From the NCBI GenBank assembly GCA_030625885.1, contig DAOUPZ010000017.1:27129-91128 (forward strand): a stretch of DNA of 64,000 nucleotides, read 5' to 3'. The notes below the pieces were generated by a model. It saw nothing but the letters and a program-made list of their open reading frames with translations. It searched no databases and was not told the origin of the DNA. This document shows positions 35,581-42,462 of this stretch, piece after piece. The position numbers were made by a program, and so were the translations under genes. Within the stretch, counting starts at the first letter, position 1, and every line of letters begins with the position of its first letter. The DNA comes from Clostridia bacterium (lineage in GTDB: Bacteria > Bacillota > DAOUPZ01).

Positions 35581-35980
35581 CTATTCGCCGAAACCGATTA
35601 TGATGGAAGCCAATGCAGGTGATAAGGTGTGCATTCCACCTGATTACGGCCATATTACGGTTAATGCAGGGTCGGAAAATTTGGTTATGGCCAATTGGGT
35701 TAGCGAAGGATGTTCGTCTTTTTACGAGCCGATTAAAGTCGTTGGCGTGGCTTCTTGCTTTGTAATAGAAGAAGATGGTAAGAAACAGTTTGTGGTGAAT
35801 TATAAATGTAAGCTATCTAATCCAGTGCGGCATTTAAAAGCCTAGGATGTGGTGGAGTTTGGACTTTGCAAGAGTGTACCGATGTATGAGGCATTTTTAC
35901 AATCACCGGAGAAGTTTGATTTTTTGGTGGAGCCGCAGAAGTACGTTGATGTGGTTGAACAGTTGACAGTTAAGGGATAA
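35579..35980 (+). pseudogene. Relic of a cupin-type (archaeal-like) glucose-6-phosphate isomerase
   Basis: The frame reads SPKPIMMEANAGDKVCIPPD then GHITVNAGSENLVMANWVSE, the cupin metal-site region of the PF06560-type isomerase. It continues to NPVRHLKA, an in-frame TAG (35843-35845), then DVVEFGLCKSVPMYEAFLQS and PEKFDFLVEPQKY, the family's usual C-terminal tail, and ends in a GTTGACAGTTAAGG repeat. The N-terminal half is missing; the preceding protease gene abuts the break. A classical isomerase gene at 30307 makes this copy dispensable. Recognition is by eye, but the motif order fits well. Confidence 0.75.
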
Positions 35981-36329
35981 AAGAACAGAAGTTAGGGGTT
36001 AGCAGGTAGGGAAAGAATAAGGATTAAAAGATTGGTAGAAGGTTGAAGGTTAAAAGAAAAAAGATTGGCGGAAAGCTGAAGGCTAATGAAAGAATGGGGA
36101 CATTCCGTGAGGAGGTACGAGCGGTGTGTCCCCGTTGTTGCATATGCGAGAAGCTTCAAGTGGCAAAGGTTTAAAATATCTGCTTTTTACAGTGTGATTC
36201 CGTCTTTTTCCGTGACTTCCGTGGTAAGGGTTTAAAAGGTGGTAAGGTTTTAGATGCAGTAGACAGCCAAAAAACAATTATTGACAATTGTAGATACAAT
36301 GTATATACTTGAGGCGAGAGGTGATGCAT
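35981..36329. repeat. Repeat block with GGGGACATT variant and CCACGGA half copy E
   Basis: The gap carries AGGGGTTAGCAGGTAGGG strings, a GGGGACATTCC...GTGTGTCCCC hairpin variant (36091-36134) and the right half of the CCACGGA palindrome (36184-36235, TTTACAGTGTGATTCCGTC to CTTCCGTGGTAAGGG). TATACAATGTATATA (36292-36307 region) just upstream of mazE may contain its promoter or operator. Confidence 0.6.
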
Positions 36330-36569
36330 ATGTATACAACCATTCAAAAGTGGGGAAATAGCCAGGCGGTAAGACTTCCGAAAGCGCTTCTTGAAATGGC
36401 AGAGATTAAAGAAAATGATAAGGTAGAAATAAAAGTTCAGGATGGTAATCTGGTCATTGTTCCTGTTAAAAAGCATAAAACCATGGCAGAAAGAATTGCT
36501 GAATATAAAGGAGATTATACGTGCAGTGAATGCGATACCGGAAAACCGGTGGGTAAAGAGGTGTTTTAA
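36330..36569 (+). CDS. mazE: MazE-type antitoxin (AbrB/SpoVT fold)
   Basis: An 80-residue protein with the swapped-hairpin DNA-binding domain pattern: YTTIQKWGNSQAVRLPKALL, then EIKENDKVEIKVQDGNLVIV. A C-terminal extension (TMAERIAEYKGDYTCSECDT) would cover the toxin. The start is ATG 36330, six to seven bases after AGAGGTG; the in-frame ATG at 36324 abuts that box and the frame's TTG at 36309 has none. TAATG at 36567-36571 joins the stop of this gene to the start of mazF. Confidence 0.93.
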   Translation: MYTTIQKWGNSQAVRLPKALLEMAEIKENDKVEIKVQDGNLVIVPVKKHKTMAERIAEYKGDYTCSECDTGKPVGKEVF

Positions 36570-36904
36570 TGATCTATATACCGGAGCAAGGGGATATTGT
36601 ATTTTTAGAATTTGACCCACGAGCAGGACATGAACAAAAAGGAAAGAGACCTGCACTCGTTGTTAGTAATAATACTTATAATCAATTTACTAGAATAGCT
36701 ATGGTATGTCCGATTACTAACACAAACAGAAATTTTCCGCTTCATATGGAATTGGATGAAAGAACTAAAACAACAGGTGTTATTATGTGTGAGCAAGTAA
36801 AAGCTTTAGATATATACGCAAGGAATGTGTGTTTTCACGAAAAAGCACCCAAAGATATCCTAGAAGAAGTGATCGATATTTTAATAGGGTTTGTTGAAAT
36901 GTAA
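36569..36904 (+). CDS. mazF: MazF-type endoribonuclease toxin
   Basis: A 111-residue PemK/MazF-fold toxin that cuts RNA at short specific sequences. Family marks are QGDIVFLEFDPRAGHEQKGK, RPALVVSNNTYN, AMVCPITNTNRNFPLHMEL and GVIMCEQVKALD. Catalytic Arg and Thr/Ser positions are in the PRAGHEQ loop and the CPITN strand. It overlaps mazE by one base. Length is typical. A right-half copy (F) of the CCACGGA repeat follows. Confidence 0.95.
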   Translation: MIYIPEQGDIVFLEFDPRAGHEQKGKRPALVVSNNTYNQFTRIAMVCPITNTNRNFPLHMELDERTKTTGVIMCEQVKALDIYARNVCFHEKAPKDILEEVIDILIGFVEM

Positions 36905-36963
36905 CAGGTTGGAATTCAAACAATAGAGGGAGGGTCTGTCCCCGAGGTTGCGGATTAAAAGAT

Positions 36964-37018
36964 CCAATCCTTACAGTATAGTTCCGTGTGTTTCCGTGAT
37001 CTCCGTGGTAAGGTTTTA
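36964..37018. repeat. CCACGGA palindromic repeat, right-half copy F
   Basis: Only the right part is present, from CCTTACAGTATAGTTCCGTG to GATCTCCGTGGTAAGGTTTT. It follows a half GGGGAC element (GAGGGTCTGTCCCCGAGG, 36930-36947). Half copies E, F and G alternate with full copies, suggesting repeated recombination at this element. Confidence 0.75.
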
Positions 37019-37021
37019 GCG

Positions 37022-37049
37022 GTGATTTTTGGTTAAAATATGGTATAAT
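37022..37049 (+). promoter_or_regulatory. Recurring extended -10 promoter (mntA-hepT)
   Basis: GATTTTTGGTTAAAATATGG directly followed by TATAAT ending at 37049; TGG precedes the -10 box. It lies 45 bases before ATG 37095, so the open frame that starts at 37029 cannot be the true gene start. Confidence 0.5.
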
Positions 37050-37094
37050 GATTTAGAAACGAAGAATAATAAATACTCGCAGGGTGGTTATCAT

Positions 37095-37496
37095 ATGTTG
37101 GGTGTAGAAAAAATAAATGAACTCGAAAAAATTTTTCAAAATTATCAGCGGATAAAAGCTGTTTATCTCTTTGGTTCTTATGCAATTGGGAAAGAAAACA
37201 AATATAGCGATCTAGATTTAGCAGTACTTTTGGATAATGTGGATAATAAAATGATAAAATTGGATATTTTGGCAGAGCTTACAGCCAATCATTTTGATAA
37301 TGTTGATCTGGTGGTACTTAATCATGCCAGTTTACTGGTGCGGTTTGAAGCGGTTAAACATAATCAACTCATATACAAGCGGGATGATTTTAATGCGACT
37401 CAATATTATTCGAGTGTTGTGCGTAAATACTTGGATTTTCGTCCTTTACTTGAAATTCAGCGTAAAGCTTTAAAGGAGAGGATTTTGCGTGGTTAA
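37095..37496 (+). CDS. mntA: MntA-type nucleotidyltransferase antitoxin
   Basis: A 134-residue minimal nucleotidyltransferase. The GSX10DXD motif is complete: GSYAIGKENKYSDLD (G27, S28, D39, D41), the metal site of the fold. MntA antitoxins neutralise HepT by transferring AMP groups to a Tyr of the toxin; here the intact motif supports that activity. The start is ATG 37095, seven bases after AGGGTGG. The gene overlaps hepT by eight bases. Confidence 0.93.
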   Translation: MLGVEKINELEKIFQNYQRIKAVYLFGSYAIGKENKYSDLDLAVLLDNVDNKMIKLDILAELTANHFDNVDLVVLNHASLLVRFEAVKHNQLIYKRDDFNATQYYSSVVRKYLDFRPLLEIQRKALKERILRG

Positions 37497-37905
37497 TTTT
37501 GAAGTTGTGCTAAAACGGATTGAAAAAGCAGTGGAATATTTAGCTGTTTTAAAGACCATCAAGCGTAACTATACGCTGCAAGATTTCCAAAAGGATCCAA
37601 TGGTATATGGGAGTGCAGAGCGTTTCTTACATTTATGTATTGAAGCCATGCTGGATATTGGTACTCATATCATTGCGGATCAAAATTTGGGTAAGGTAGA
37701 ATTTTATAGCGATGTGCCCTGTATCCTATGGGAAAATCGTTACATAGATAAAGAAACAAGAGATCTTTTTATCAAAATGGCTGGTTTTAGAAACATTCTG
37801 GTTCATGATTATCTTGAAGTTGATTTGGATATTGTTTATCGAGTGATTCAGGAACATCTGTCTGATTTGGAGAAAATTATTAAAATATTTGGGAAGAATT
37901 TGTAA
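37489..37905 (+). CDS. hepT: HepT-type RNase toxin (HEPN domain)
   Basis: A 138-residue all-helical HEPN protein. The catalytic RX4HXY motif is present in FRNILVHDYLEV (R101, H106, Y108). In the HEPN-MNT pairs studied so far this motif forms the RNase site, and the Tyr is the residue modified by MntA. The N-terminal part (FEVVLKRIEKAVEYLAVLKT) and LCIEAMLDIGTHIIAD are family helices. Translation is coupled to mntA by an eight-base overlap. A CCACGGA half copy (G) follows. Confidence 0.93.
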   Translation: MVNFEVVLKRIEKAVEYLAVLKTIKRNYTLQDFQKDPMVYGSAERFLHLCIEAMLDIGTHIIADQNLGKVEFYSDVPCILWENRYIDKETRDLFIKMAGFRNILVHDYLEVDLDIVYRVIQEHLSDLEKIIKIFGKNL

Positions 37906-37916
37906 CCGGAAGAGGG

Positions 37917-37957
37917 TGTGGTTCCGTCTTTTTCCGTGATATCCGTGGTAAGGTTTG
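37917..37957. repeat. CCACGGA palindromic repeat, right-end copy G
   Basis: Only the last ~40 bases remain: GTTCCGTCTTTTTCCGTGAT and ATCCGTGGTAAGGTTTGG, right after hepT. Confidence 0.75.
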
Positions 37958-37991
37958 GTAAGTGTAATTTCCACTTTTGTGCTGGTAGGAC

Positions 37992-38018
37992 TATATTTTG
38001 GGTGGTGTGTGGTATAAT
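37992..38018 (+). promoter_or_regulatory. Recurring extended -10 promoter (HI0074/MNT pair)
   Basis: ATTTTGGGTGGTGTGTGG directly followed by TATAAT ending at 38018, with TGG before the -10 box, 65 bases before ATG 38084. It is the best-conserved example of the string seen at 33061, 34918 and 37049. Confidence 0.5.
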
Positions 38019-38083
38019 AGAGATATCGTATTCGCCTGGTTAACATGGCCAATGTTGGGCAGGTAGATGAGGAGATGGTATGC

Positions 38084-38485
38084 ATGAATGAAAAAGAAAT
38101 TAGGTGGCGTCAGAGATTTGAAAACTTTGATAAAGCTTATAGCCAATTGCATGCTGCAATTTTAGACTTTGACAAGCTGAGTGTACTAGAAAAAGAAGGT
38201 TTAATTCAGAGGTTTGAATATACTTTCGAGCTTGCCTGGAAAACATTGAAAGATTATCTAGAGTCCCAGGAGGTAGAGGTTAAATTTCCCAGGGAGGTCA
38301 TAAAAGCAGCGTTTCACTATGAACTGATTCAAGATGGAGAAGCATGGATGGATATGCTGGAAAAAAGAAATCTTTTAGCCCATACTTATGATGAAGAACG
38401 TTTTAATTTTGCTGTGAAAAAAATAAAAGAAGAATACTATGAAGCCATATCTCAGGTACATAGTATGTTAGGAAAGAAAAGATGA
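38084..38485 (+). CDS. HI0074-family nucleotidyltransferase partner (HEPN-like)
   Basis: A 133-residue helical protein of the 'nucleotidyltransferase substrate-binding' family, which pairs with minimal nucleotidyltransferases. Marks are RWRQRFENFDKAYSQL at the start, GLIQRFEYTFELAWKTLKDY, KFPREVIKAAFHYELI and KRNLLAHTYDEE (an R-x4-H-x-Y-like element: RNLLAHTY). The start is ATG 38084, nine bases after AGGAG; the in-frame ATG at 38045 lacks a ribosome site and 38075 abuts it. It overlaps the next gene by four bases (ATGA). Confidence 0.9.
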   Translation: MNEKEIRWRQRFENFDKAYSQLHAAILDFDKLSVLEKEGLIQRFEYTFELAWKTLKDYLESQEVEVKFPREVIKAAFHYELIQDGEAWMDMLEKRNLLAHTYDEERFNFAVKKIKEEYYEAISQVHSMLGKKR

Positions 38486-38787
38486 GATTTGGGATACCGC
38501 CAAAAAGTATGGGTTTAATTATTAATGCTTTAATGGAAAGGGAAGAAATTAAGAAAGCAGCTATTTTTGGAAGTCGCGGTATGGGAAATTACAAAAATGG
38601 TTCTGATGTTGATATAGCAATCTTTGGGTCTTCTATTACAGTAGAAATAGTGAATCAGATCAGTATAGAGCTAAATGAAAAATTACCTTTACCCTATTAT
38701 TTTGATATTGTACATTATAATGCTTTAAAACATGAGGGCTTAAAGGAGCACATCGATAAATTTGGAATTATTTTTTATGAGCGGTAA
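38482..38787 (+). CDS. Minimal nucleotidyltransferase (MNT family)
   Basis: A 101-residue nucleotidyltransferase with GSRGMGNYKNGSDVDIAI, a full GSX10DXD motif (G30, S31, D42, D44). It ends in a beta/alpha tail (YYFDIVHYNALKHEGLKEHI) usual for the family. It partners with the HI0074-like protein encoded upstream through a four-base ATGA overlap. Such pairs are counted among HEPN/MNT toxin-antitoxin systems. Within 2 kb this is the second HEPN/MNT pair, but in reverse gene order to mntA-hepT. Confidence 0.9.
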   Translation: MRFGIPPKSMGLIINALMEREEIKKAAIFGSRGMGNYKNGSDVDIAIFGSSITVEIVNQISIELNEKLPLPYYFDIVHYNALKHEGLKEHIDKFGIIFYER

Positions 38788-39054
38788 AGAGATTAGTATA
38801 GTCTATATAAGTTGACAGTTGAAAAGATAATTGACAAGTTATTAAAAACCATACCACGGAATACACGGGAAAAACATATCATGGAAGAACACTGAGGGAA
38901 TATTTTATAAAAGCCCAATCTTTACAGTGGCATTTCGTATTTTTTCCGTGATCTCCGTGGTAAGGTTTGGTAAGTGCAGTTGACAGTTAAAGGATAAAAG
39001 AACAGGTGTTAGGAGTTAGCAGTTAGAAAAAGACATTTAAAAAATAAAGTAGGC
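38788..39054. repeat. Short repeats and CCACGGA full copy H
   Basis: GTTGACAGTTGAAAAGATAA (38812-38831) precedes full copy H of the palindrome (38842-38968, from AAAAACCATACCACGGAATAC to GATCTCCGTGGTAAGGTTT). AGTTGACAGTTAAAGG and TTAGGAGTTAGCAG strings follow. This copy closes the module array. Confidence 0.8.
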
Positions 39055-39080
39055 AAAAACGGTGTGCAGCCGTTTTTTTT
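39055..39080 (+). terminator. Intrinsic terminator
   Basis: AAAAACGG (39055-39062) and CCGTTTTT (39070-39077) form a stem with a seven-base loop and run into a series of T. It stands after the last toxin-antitoxin gene and upstream of adenosylhomocysteinase. Its A-rich left arm means it could work in both directions. Confidence 0.7.
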
Positions 39081-39081
39081 G

Positions 39082-39399
39082 TTTTAATAAATATGGTATA
39101 ATCGGGGAAAGCGTGAAAGAAATTGAAAATTGAAAATTTAAAATAAAAAGAATAAAAAAGATAAATATAAAGAAAGTTAAAAGTGTAAAGGTAATGAAAC
39201 AATTTACTACAGCGACCAAAGGGAGCATCCCACTTACCATTAACGAGGCACGAGTGGTGTGTCCCCCATTATTGAATGAGCAATTAGTACCTTGCTTTCA
39301 ATTTTTAATTATCATTAATTCTTTTATTATTTCGTTTTAATTTTCAATTTTACATTTTCAATTTTAAATTTGCCAAAGGCAATAGGGGGTATTTTGAAT
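39082..39399. other. Leader region of adenosylhomocysteinase with repeats
   Basis: An extended -10 string (AATAAATATGG then TATAAT, ending 39102) follows the terminator, but it is ~300 bases from the gene. The rest holds TTGAAAATTGAAAATT strings and a ~70-base repeat (CAGCGACCAAAGGGAGCATC through GGTGTGTCCCCC, 39212-39270) that recurs at about 41047-41103. AGGGGGT (39384-39390) is the ribosome site. Confidence 0.5.
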
Positions 39400-40653
39400 A
39401 TGCAATCATATGATATTAAGGACATTAAATTGGCGCCTACGGGGCATCAAAAAATTGAGTGGGTCAAGGCCCACATGATGCTTTTGAACCATTTAGAAGA
39501 AGATTTTCAGAAGAATCAGCCGTTTAAGGGGATGCGGATTGCGCTCTCTATCCATTTGGAAGCGAAAACAGCGTATTTGTGTAAAGTCCTGGCAGCTGGC
39601 GGGGCGGATATGTATGTGACAGGCAGCAACCCGCTTTCGACGCAGGATGATGTGGCAGCAGCGCTGGTGGAAGATGGACTCAAAGTGTACGCCCATTATG
39701 GTGCTTCCGATGAACAATATTTTGCAGATTTGAACCAGTCATTAGAGGACGGCCGGCCCCATATCATTATTGATGATGGCGGGGATTTGGTAAATATCGT
39801 GCATACGGAGCGGCGGGATTTACTGCCTAATATTTTAGGGGGAAATGAAGAAACGACGACCGGGGTGATTCGGCTGCGGGCACGGGAAAAAGAAGGCATT
39901 TTGGAATTTCCGATGATTGACGTCAATGATGCTTATTGCAAGCATTTGTTTGATAATCGCTATGGTACGGGTCAATCGGTTTGGGACGGGATTAACCGGA
40001 CGACCAATTTGATTGTGGCGGGTAAATATGTGGTGGTAGCAGGTTACGGCTGGTGTGGTAAAGGGGTAGCGATGCGGGCCAAAGGACTGGGCGCGAAAGT
40101 CGTGGTGACGGAAATCGATCCTATTAAGGCGATGGAAGCCAAGATGGACGGCTTTGAAGTGATGAATATGCTGGAGGCCGCACGGATTGGCGATATCTTC
40201 GTAACGGTAACCGGCTGTAATAAAGTCATTCGCAAAGAACATTATGAAGTGATGAAAGACGGTGCTATTTTATCCAATGCGGGTCATTTTGATGTGGAAG
40301 TTTGGAAACCGGACCTGGAAGCGGTGGCAGTGGAAGTCAAGGAATCACGTAAAAATATCATGGGTTACAAAATGGCGGATGGCCGGTGGATTTACTTGCT
40401 GGCGGGCGGTCGATTGGTGAATTTGGCTGCCGGTGATGGGCATCCGGCAGAAATTATGGATATGAGCTTTGCCATTCAGGCGTTGAGTGCCAAATACATT
40501 GTAGAAAAAGGGAAAACCCTGGGCAATAAGGTACATCATGTGCCGGAAGAAATCGACCGTTTTGTGGCATGGCTCAAGCTCAAGACCATGGGGATTGAAA
40601 TTGAACATCTGACACAGGAGCAAGAGAAGTATTTGAGCAGTTGGGGAGAGTAA
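39400..40653 (+). CDS. ahcY: Adenosylhomocysteinase
   Basis: NAD-dependent cleavage of S-adenosyl-homocysteine to adenosine and homocysteine, part of the methyl cycle. Marks are the substrate-binding [20 protein letters not shown] and [16 protein letters not shown], the NAD site [29 protein letters not shown], and [25 protein letters not shown] near the end. The ~417-residue length is the prokaryotic short form. The start is ATG 39400, nine to ten bases after AGGGGGT; an upstream TTG (39370) lacks a ribosome site. It seems to be transcribed alone. Confidence 0.95.
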   Translation: MQSYDIKDIKLAPTGHQKIEWVKAHMMLLNHLEEDFQKNQPFKGMRIALSIHLEAKTAYLCKVLAAGGADMYVTGSNPLSTQDDVAAALVEDGLKVYAHYGASDEQYFADLNQSLEDGRPHIIIDDGGDLVNIVHTERRDLLPNILGGNEETTTGVIRLRAREKEGILEFPMIDVNDAYCKHLFDNRYGTGQSVWDGINRTTNLIVAGKYVVVAGYGWCGKGVAMRAKGLGAKVVVTEIDPIKAMEAKMDGFEVMNMLEAARIGDIFVTVTGCNKVIRKEHYEVMKDGAILSNAGHFDVEVWKPDLEAVAVEVKESRKNIMGYKMADGRWIYLLAGGRLVNLAAGDGHPAEIMDMSFAIQALSAKYIVEKGKTLGNKVHHVPEEIDRFVAWLKLKTMGIEIEHLTQEQEKYLSSWGE

Positions 40654-41199
40654 TACCAATTGACAATTCACAATTCATAATTGACAATTAAAAGATTAAA
40701 AGATTAAAGAAGCAGGTAGCGAACAGCAGGTAGGAAAAGAATAAAGAACAGTTGACAGTTGAGAGTGGACAGTTGACAGTTAAAGGATTAAAAGATAGAG
40801 GGAAGAACGCAGTCTTTGGCTGATGAAAGGACTATTAGCTGTCAGTTATTAGCGGTCAGCTTAAAGGAAGAGATAAAAGATGCAAGGGATAGTAAGTGGT
40901 AAGTAGTAAGTAGTAAGTAGTAAGTGGAAAAAATTAGCTAAGTAGATGCTAATATGTTAGAAATTGCAGTCTGGAAATCTTGTATACACTGGCTTTAATA
41001 AAAAAGTAGTAATGATTAAACCAAGTCCACTTATTACTTACCACAGCGACCAAAGGGAGCGTCCCACTTACCATTAACGAGGTACCAGCGGTGTGTCTCC
41101 GTTATTTGCATTCTTATAGGCACAAATGTTAAATGTCTTCAATCACTTAATTATGAATTATGCATTATGAATTATGAATTGAAAAAGAGGAGGGGAAGC
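40654..41199. repeat. Dense short-repeat gap
   Basis: Contains AATTGACAATTCACAATTC strings (40659-40690), AGTTGACAGTTGAGAGTGG (40748-40785), a GTAAGTGGTAAGTAGTAAG run (40889-40924), the ~70-base repeat also seen at 39212 (about 41047-41103) and AATTATGAATTATGC strings (41150-41180). AGAGGAGGGGAAGC before 41200 is the ribosome site of the next gene. Confidence 0.6.
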
Positions 41200-41868
41200 A
41201 TGAAAAAGAAGTTTGGGTTATTCATAGGGGGAATAACGTTACTGATTATCGTCGTAGCCGCATGGTATCTTTATCCGGCAATGATGGGGCAGCTGGATCA
41301 GGAAGAGATGGCGCTTTTGGAGGAAATTTTGGAAGAAGAAGGCGTTGGTGATGTCGATACAACCGGAAACGAATCGGAGCCGTTTAGCAAGGAAACAGGG
41401 GATACGGGTAAGAATGATACGTCAACTGGCACTGAGCCGGATTCAACAGTGCCAGATGACCTCGAGACAAGTGGTACGATAAACCCGTCTGAAACACCTC
41501 AGGAACTGTCGCCTCAAGAGAAAGAGGCGCAGATTGATGCTAAATATGAAGCACAGTGCAAGTCATTGCAGAGTGAATTTGAAGGGAAACTAAACGGGTT
41601 AATCAACGCTGCCTTAAAGGAATATCAATCTATGGGCTCTGATGTTGGAAATCTCGATAAATTGAAATTAGCCAAGAAGTATGTTGGGTTGGGGAATGCG
41701 CTGGAGGATCAGTGCGATGTTCGGTTTGAAGCGATTATGGGCAATTTATCAAAGGAGTTGAAGGCTGAAGGATTTTCTTTAGGGGCGGTTGATCAAGCTA
41801 AAGAATTATATTCAGCCCAAAAGAGTGCACGGAAGAAGAAGCTGTTGGATAAAGCGCTTGATAATTAA
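41200..41868 (+). CDS. Membrane-anchored protein of unknown function
   Basis: A 222-residue protein with one N-terminal membrane segment (FGLFIGGITLLIIVVAAWYL, residues ~5-24) and no lipobox Cys, so a signal anchor is likely. An acidic, low-complexity linker rich in Glu, Thr, Ser and Pro follows (to ~residue 105), then a helical C-terminal part with long Lys/Glu-rich stretches (KEAQIDAKYEAQCKSLQSEF). I recognise no domain. The start is ATG 41200 behind GAGGAGGGG; the frame begins earlier within AATTATGAATT repeats. The C-terminal part probably lies outside the membrane. Confidence 0.7.
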   Translation: MKKKFGLFIGGITLLIIVVAAWYLYPAMMGQLDQEEMALLEEILEEEGVGDVDTTGNESEPFSKETGDTGKNDTSTGTEPDSTVPDDLETSGTINPSETPQELSPQEKEAQIDAKYEAQCKSLQSEFEGKLNGLINAALKEYQSMGSDVGNLDKLKLAKKYVGLGNALEDQCDVRFEAIMGNLSKELKAEGFSLGAVDQAKELYSAQKSARKKKLLDKALDN

Positions 41869-42106
41869 TAGTTGGCAGTTGAGAGTTAAAGGATAAAAGA
41901 AGCAGGTAGGAAAAGATTAAGACATTAAAAAGAACGCTCATTATGTTTGCTGAAAGAGGTAAAATCTTTTTTTTCAGCGACCATTGGGAGCGTTTTTCAT
42001 TCTTCACTCTATTATAGGTACAAATGTTTTAAATATTTTAATTATGAATTGTGAATTGTGAATTATGAATTGGCAACGGTGTTTTCGTAACATATCATTG
42101 AGTACA
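41869..42106. repeat. Short-repeat gap
   Basis: Starts with a GTTGGCAGTTGAGAGTTAAAGG string and carries a pair of inward-facing GAACGCTC/GAGCGTTT strings (41931-41998) that can pair as AACGCTC..GAGCGTT, followed by AATTGTGAATTGTGAATT (42045-42070). No gene is supported. Confidence 0.5.
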
Positions 42107-42126
42107 AAGGAACTTGTTTTTACAGA

Positions 42127-42291
42127 CTAGGACATCATAAAGGTTACACCAATGGTGAGTATTACGGTTGCCATTACGGCAATAAAAACACCAACAGATT
42201 CCCTTTCCCTAGGGGTGAGGCGATACCTGTTGGGTTGATCATACATATTTCGTTTATGAAAAATTTTTCTTAAACCGGTGACAAATGCCAT
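42127..42291 (-). CDS. 54-residue single-pass membrane protein under a c-di-GMP riboswitch
   Basis: Read on the - strand from ATG 42291 to TAG 42127. A GGAGG ribosome site lies seven bases upstream (42299-42303). Residues 1-31 are basic and polar (MAFVTGLRKIFHKRNMYDQP, then RYRLTPRERES); residues 34-53 are a hydrophobic helix (VGVFIAVMATVILTIGVTFM). It is the only supported - strand gene in the window. A promoter and a c-di-GMP-I aptamer sit directly upstream, so its expression should follow cellular c-di-GMP. I recognise no family. A small regulator or anchor at the membrane is a guess; the perfect placement of promoter, aptamer and ribosome site supports that it is real. Confidence 0.8.
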   Translation of the reverse strand: MAFVTGLRKIFHKRNMYDQPNRYRLTPRERESVGVFIAVMATVILTIGVTFMMS

Positions 42292-42301
42292 TAACAAACC
42301 T

Positions 42302-42410
42302 CCTTGTTTTTTCTGGAAGCCCGGCTGTCATAGATACTGATCCTTAGACCCGTGGCTTTGCGTCCTTGTTTTTCAACAAGTTTGCGATGATCAGGAAAAA
42401 CAAGTTCCTT
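42302..42410 (-). promoter_or_regulatory. Cyclic di-GMP-I (GEMM-I) riboswitch
   Basis: On the - strand the conserved aptamer elements follow in order: GATCATCGCAAAC, a small hairpin CTTGTTGAAAAACAAG, then GGACGCAAAGCCACGGGTCT, AAGGATC, and the tetraloop-receptor side ACAGCCGGGCTTCC. These are the hallmark sequences of the class I c-di-GMP riboswitch. P1 is formed by CTTGTTTTTCCTG (5') and CCAGAAAAAACAAG (3'). The 3' strand ends directly against the GGAGG ribosome site of the 54-residue gene. This suggests translational control, but whether ligand turns the gene on or off cannot be read from the sequence. Confidence 0.93.
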
Positions 42411-42433
42411 CTCACTGGTTTTATTCGATATTG

Positions 42434-42462
42434 ATTTTATTTTTCCTCTATTTTTATTTCAA
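42434..42462 (-). promoter_or_regulatory. Promoter of the riboswitch transcript
   Basis: On the - strand TTGAAA (42462-42457) and TAAAAT (42439-42434) are spaced by exactly 17 bases. Transcription would start near 42427, about 17 bases before the first riboswitch-helix base. It drives only the 54-residue gene as far as can be seen. Confidence 0.6.

Noticed and set aside
31944..38968. Classical integron with attC sites
   Set aside because: No integrase is present, and the palindromes end in ACCACGGA/TCCGTGGT rather than attC core sites of the RYYYAAC/GTTRRRY type. Only the analogy is kept.
39493..40235. Long - strand open frames inside adenosylhomocysteinase
   Set aside because: They mirror the codon bias of a strongly supported + strand gene, lack ribosome sites and resemble no family.
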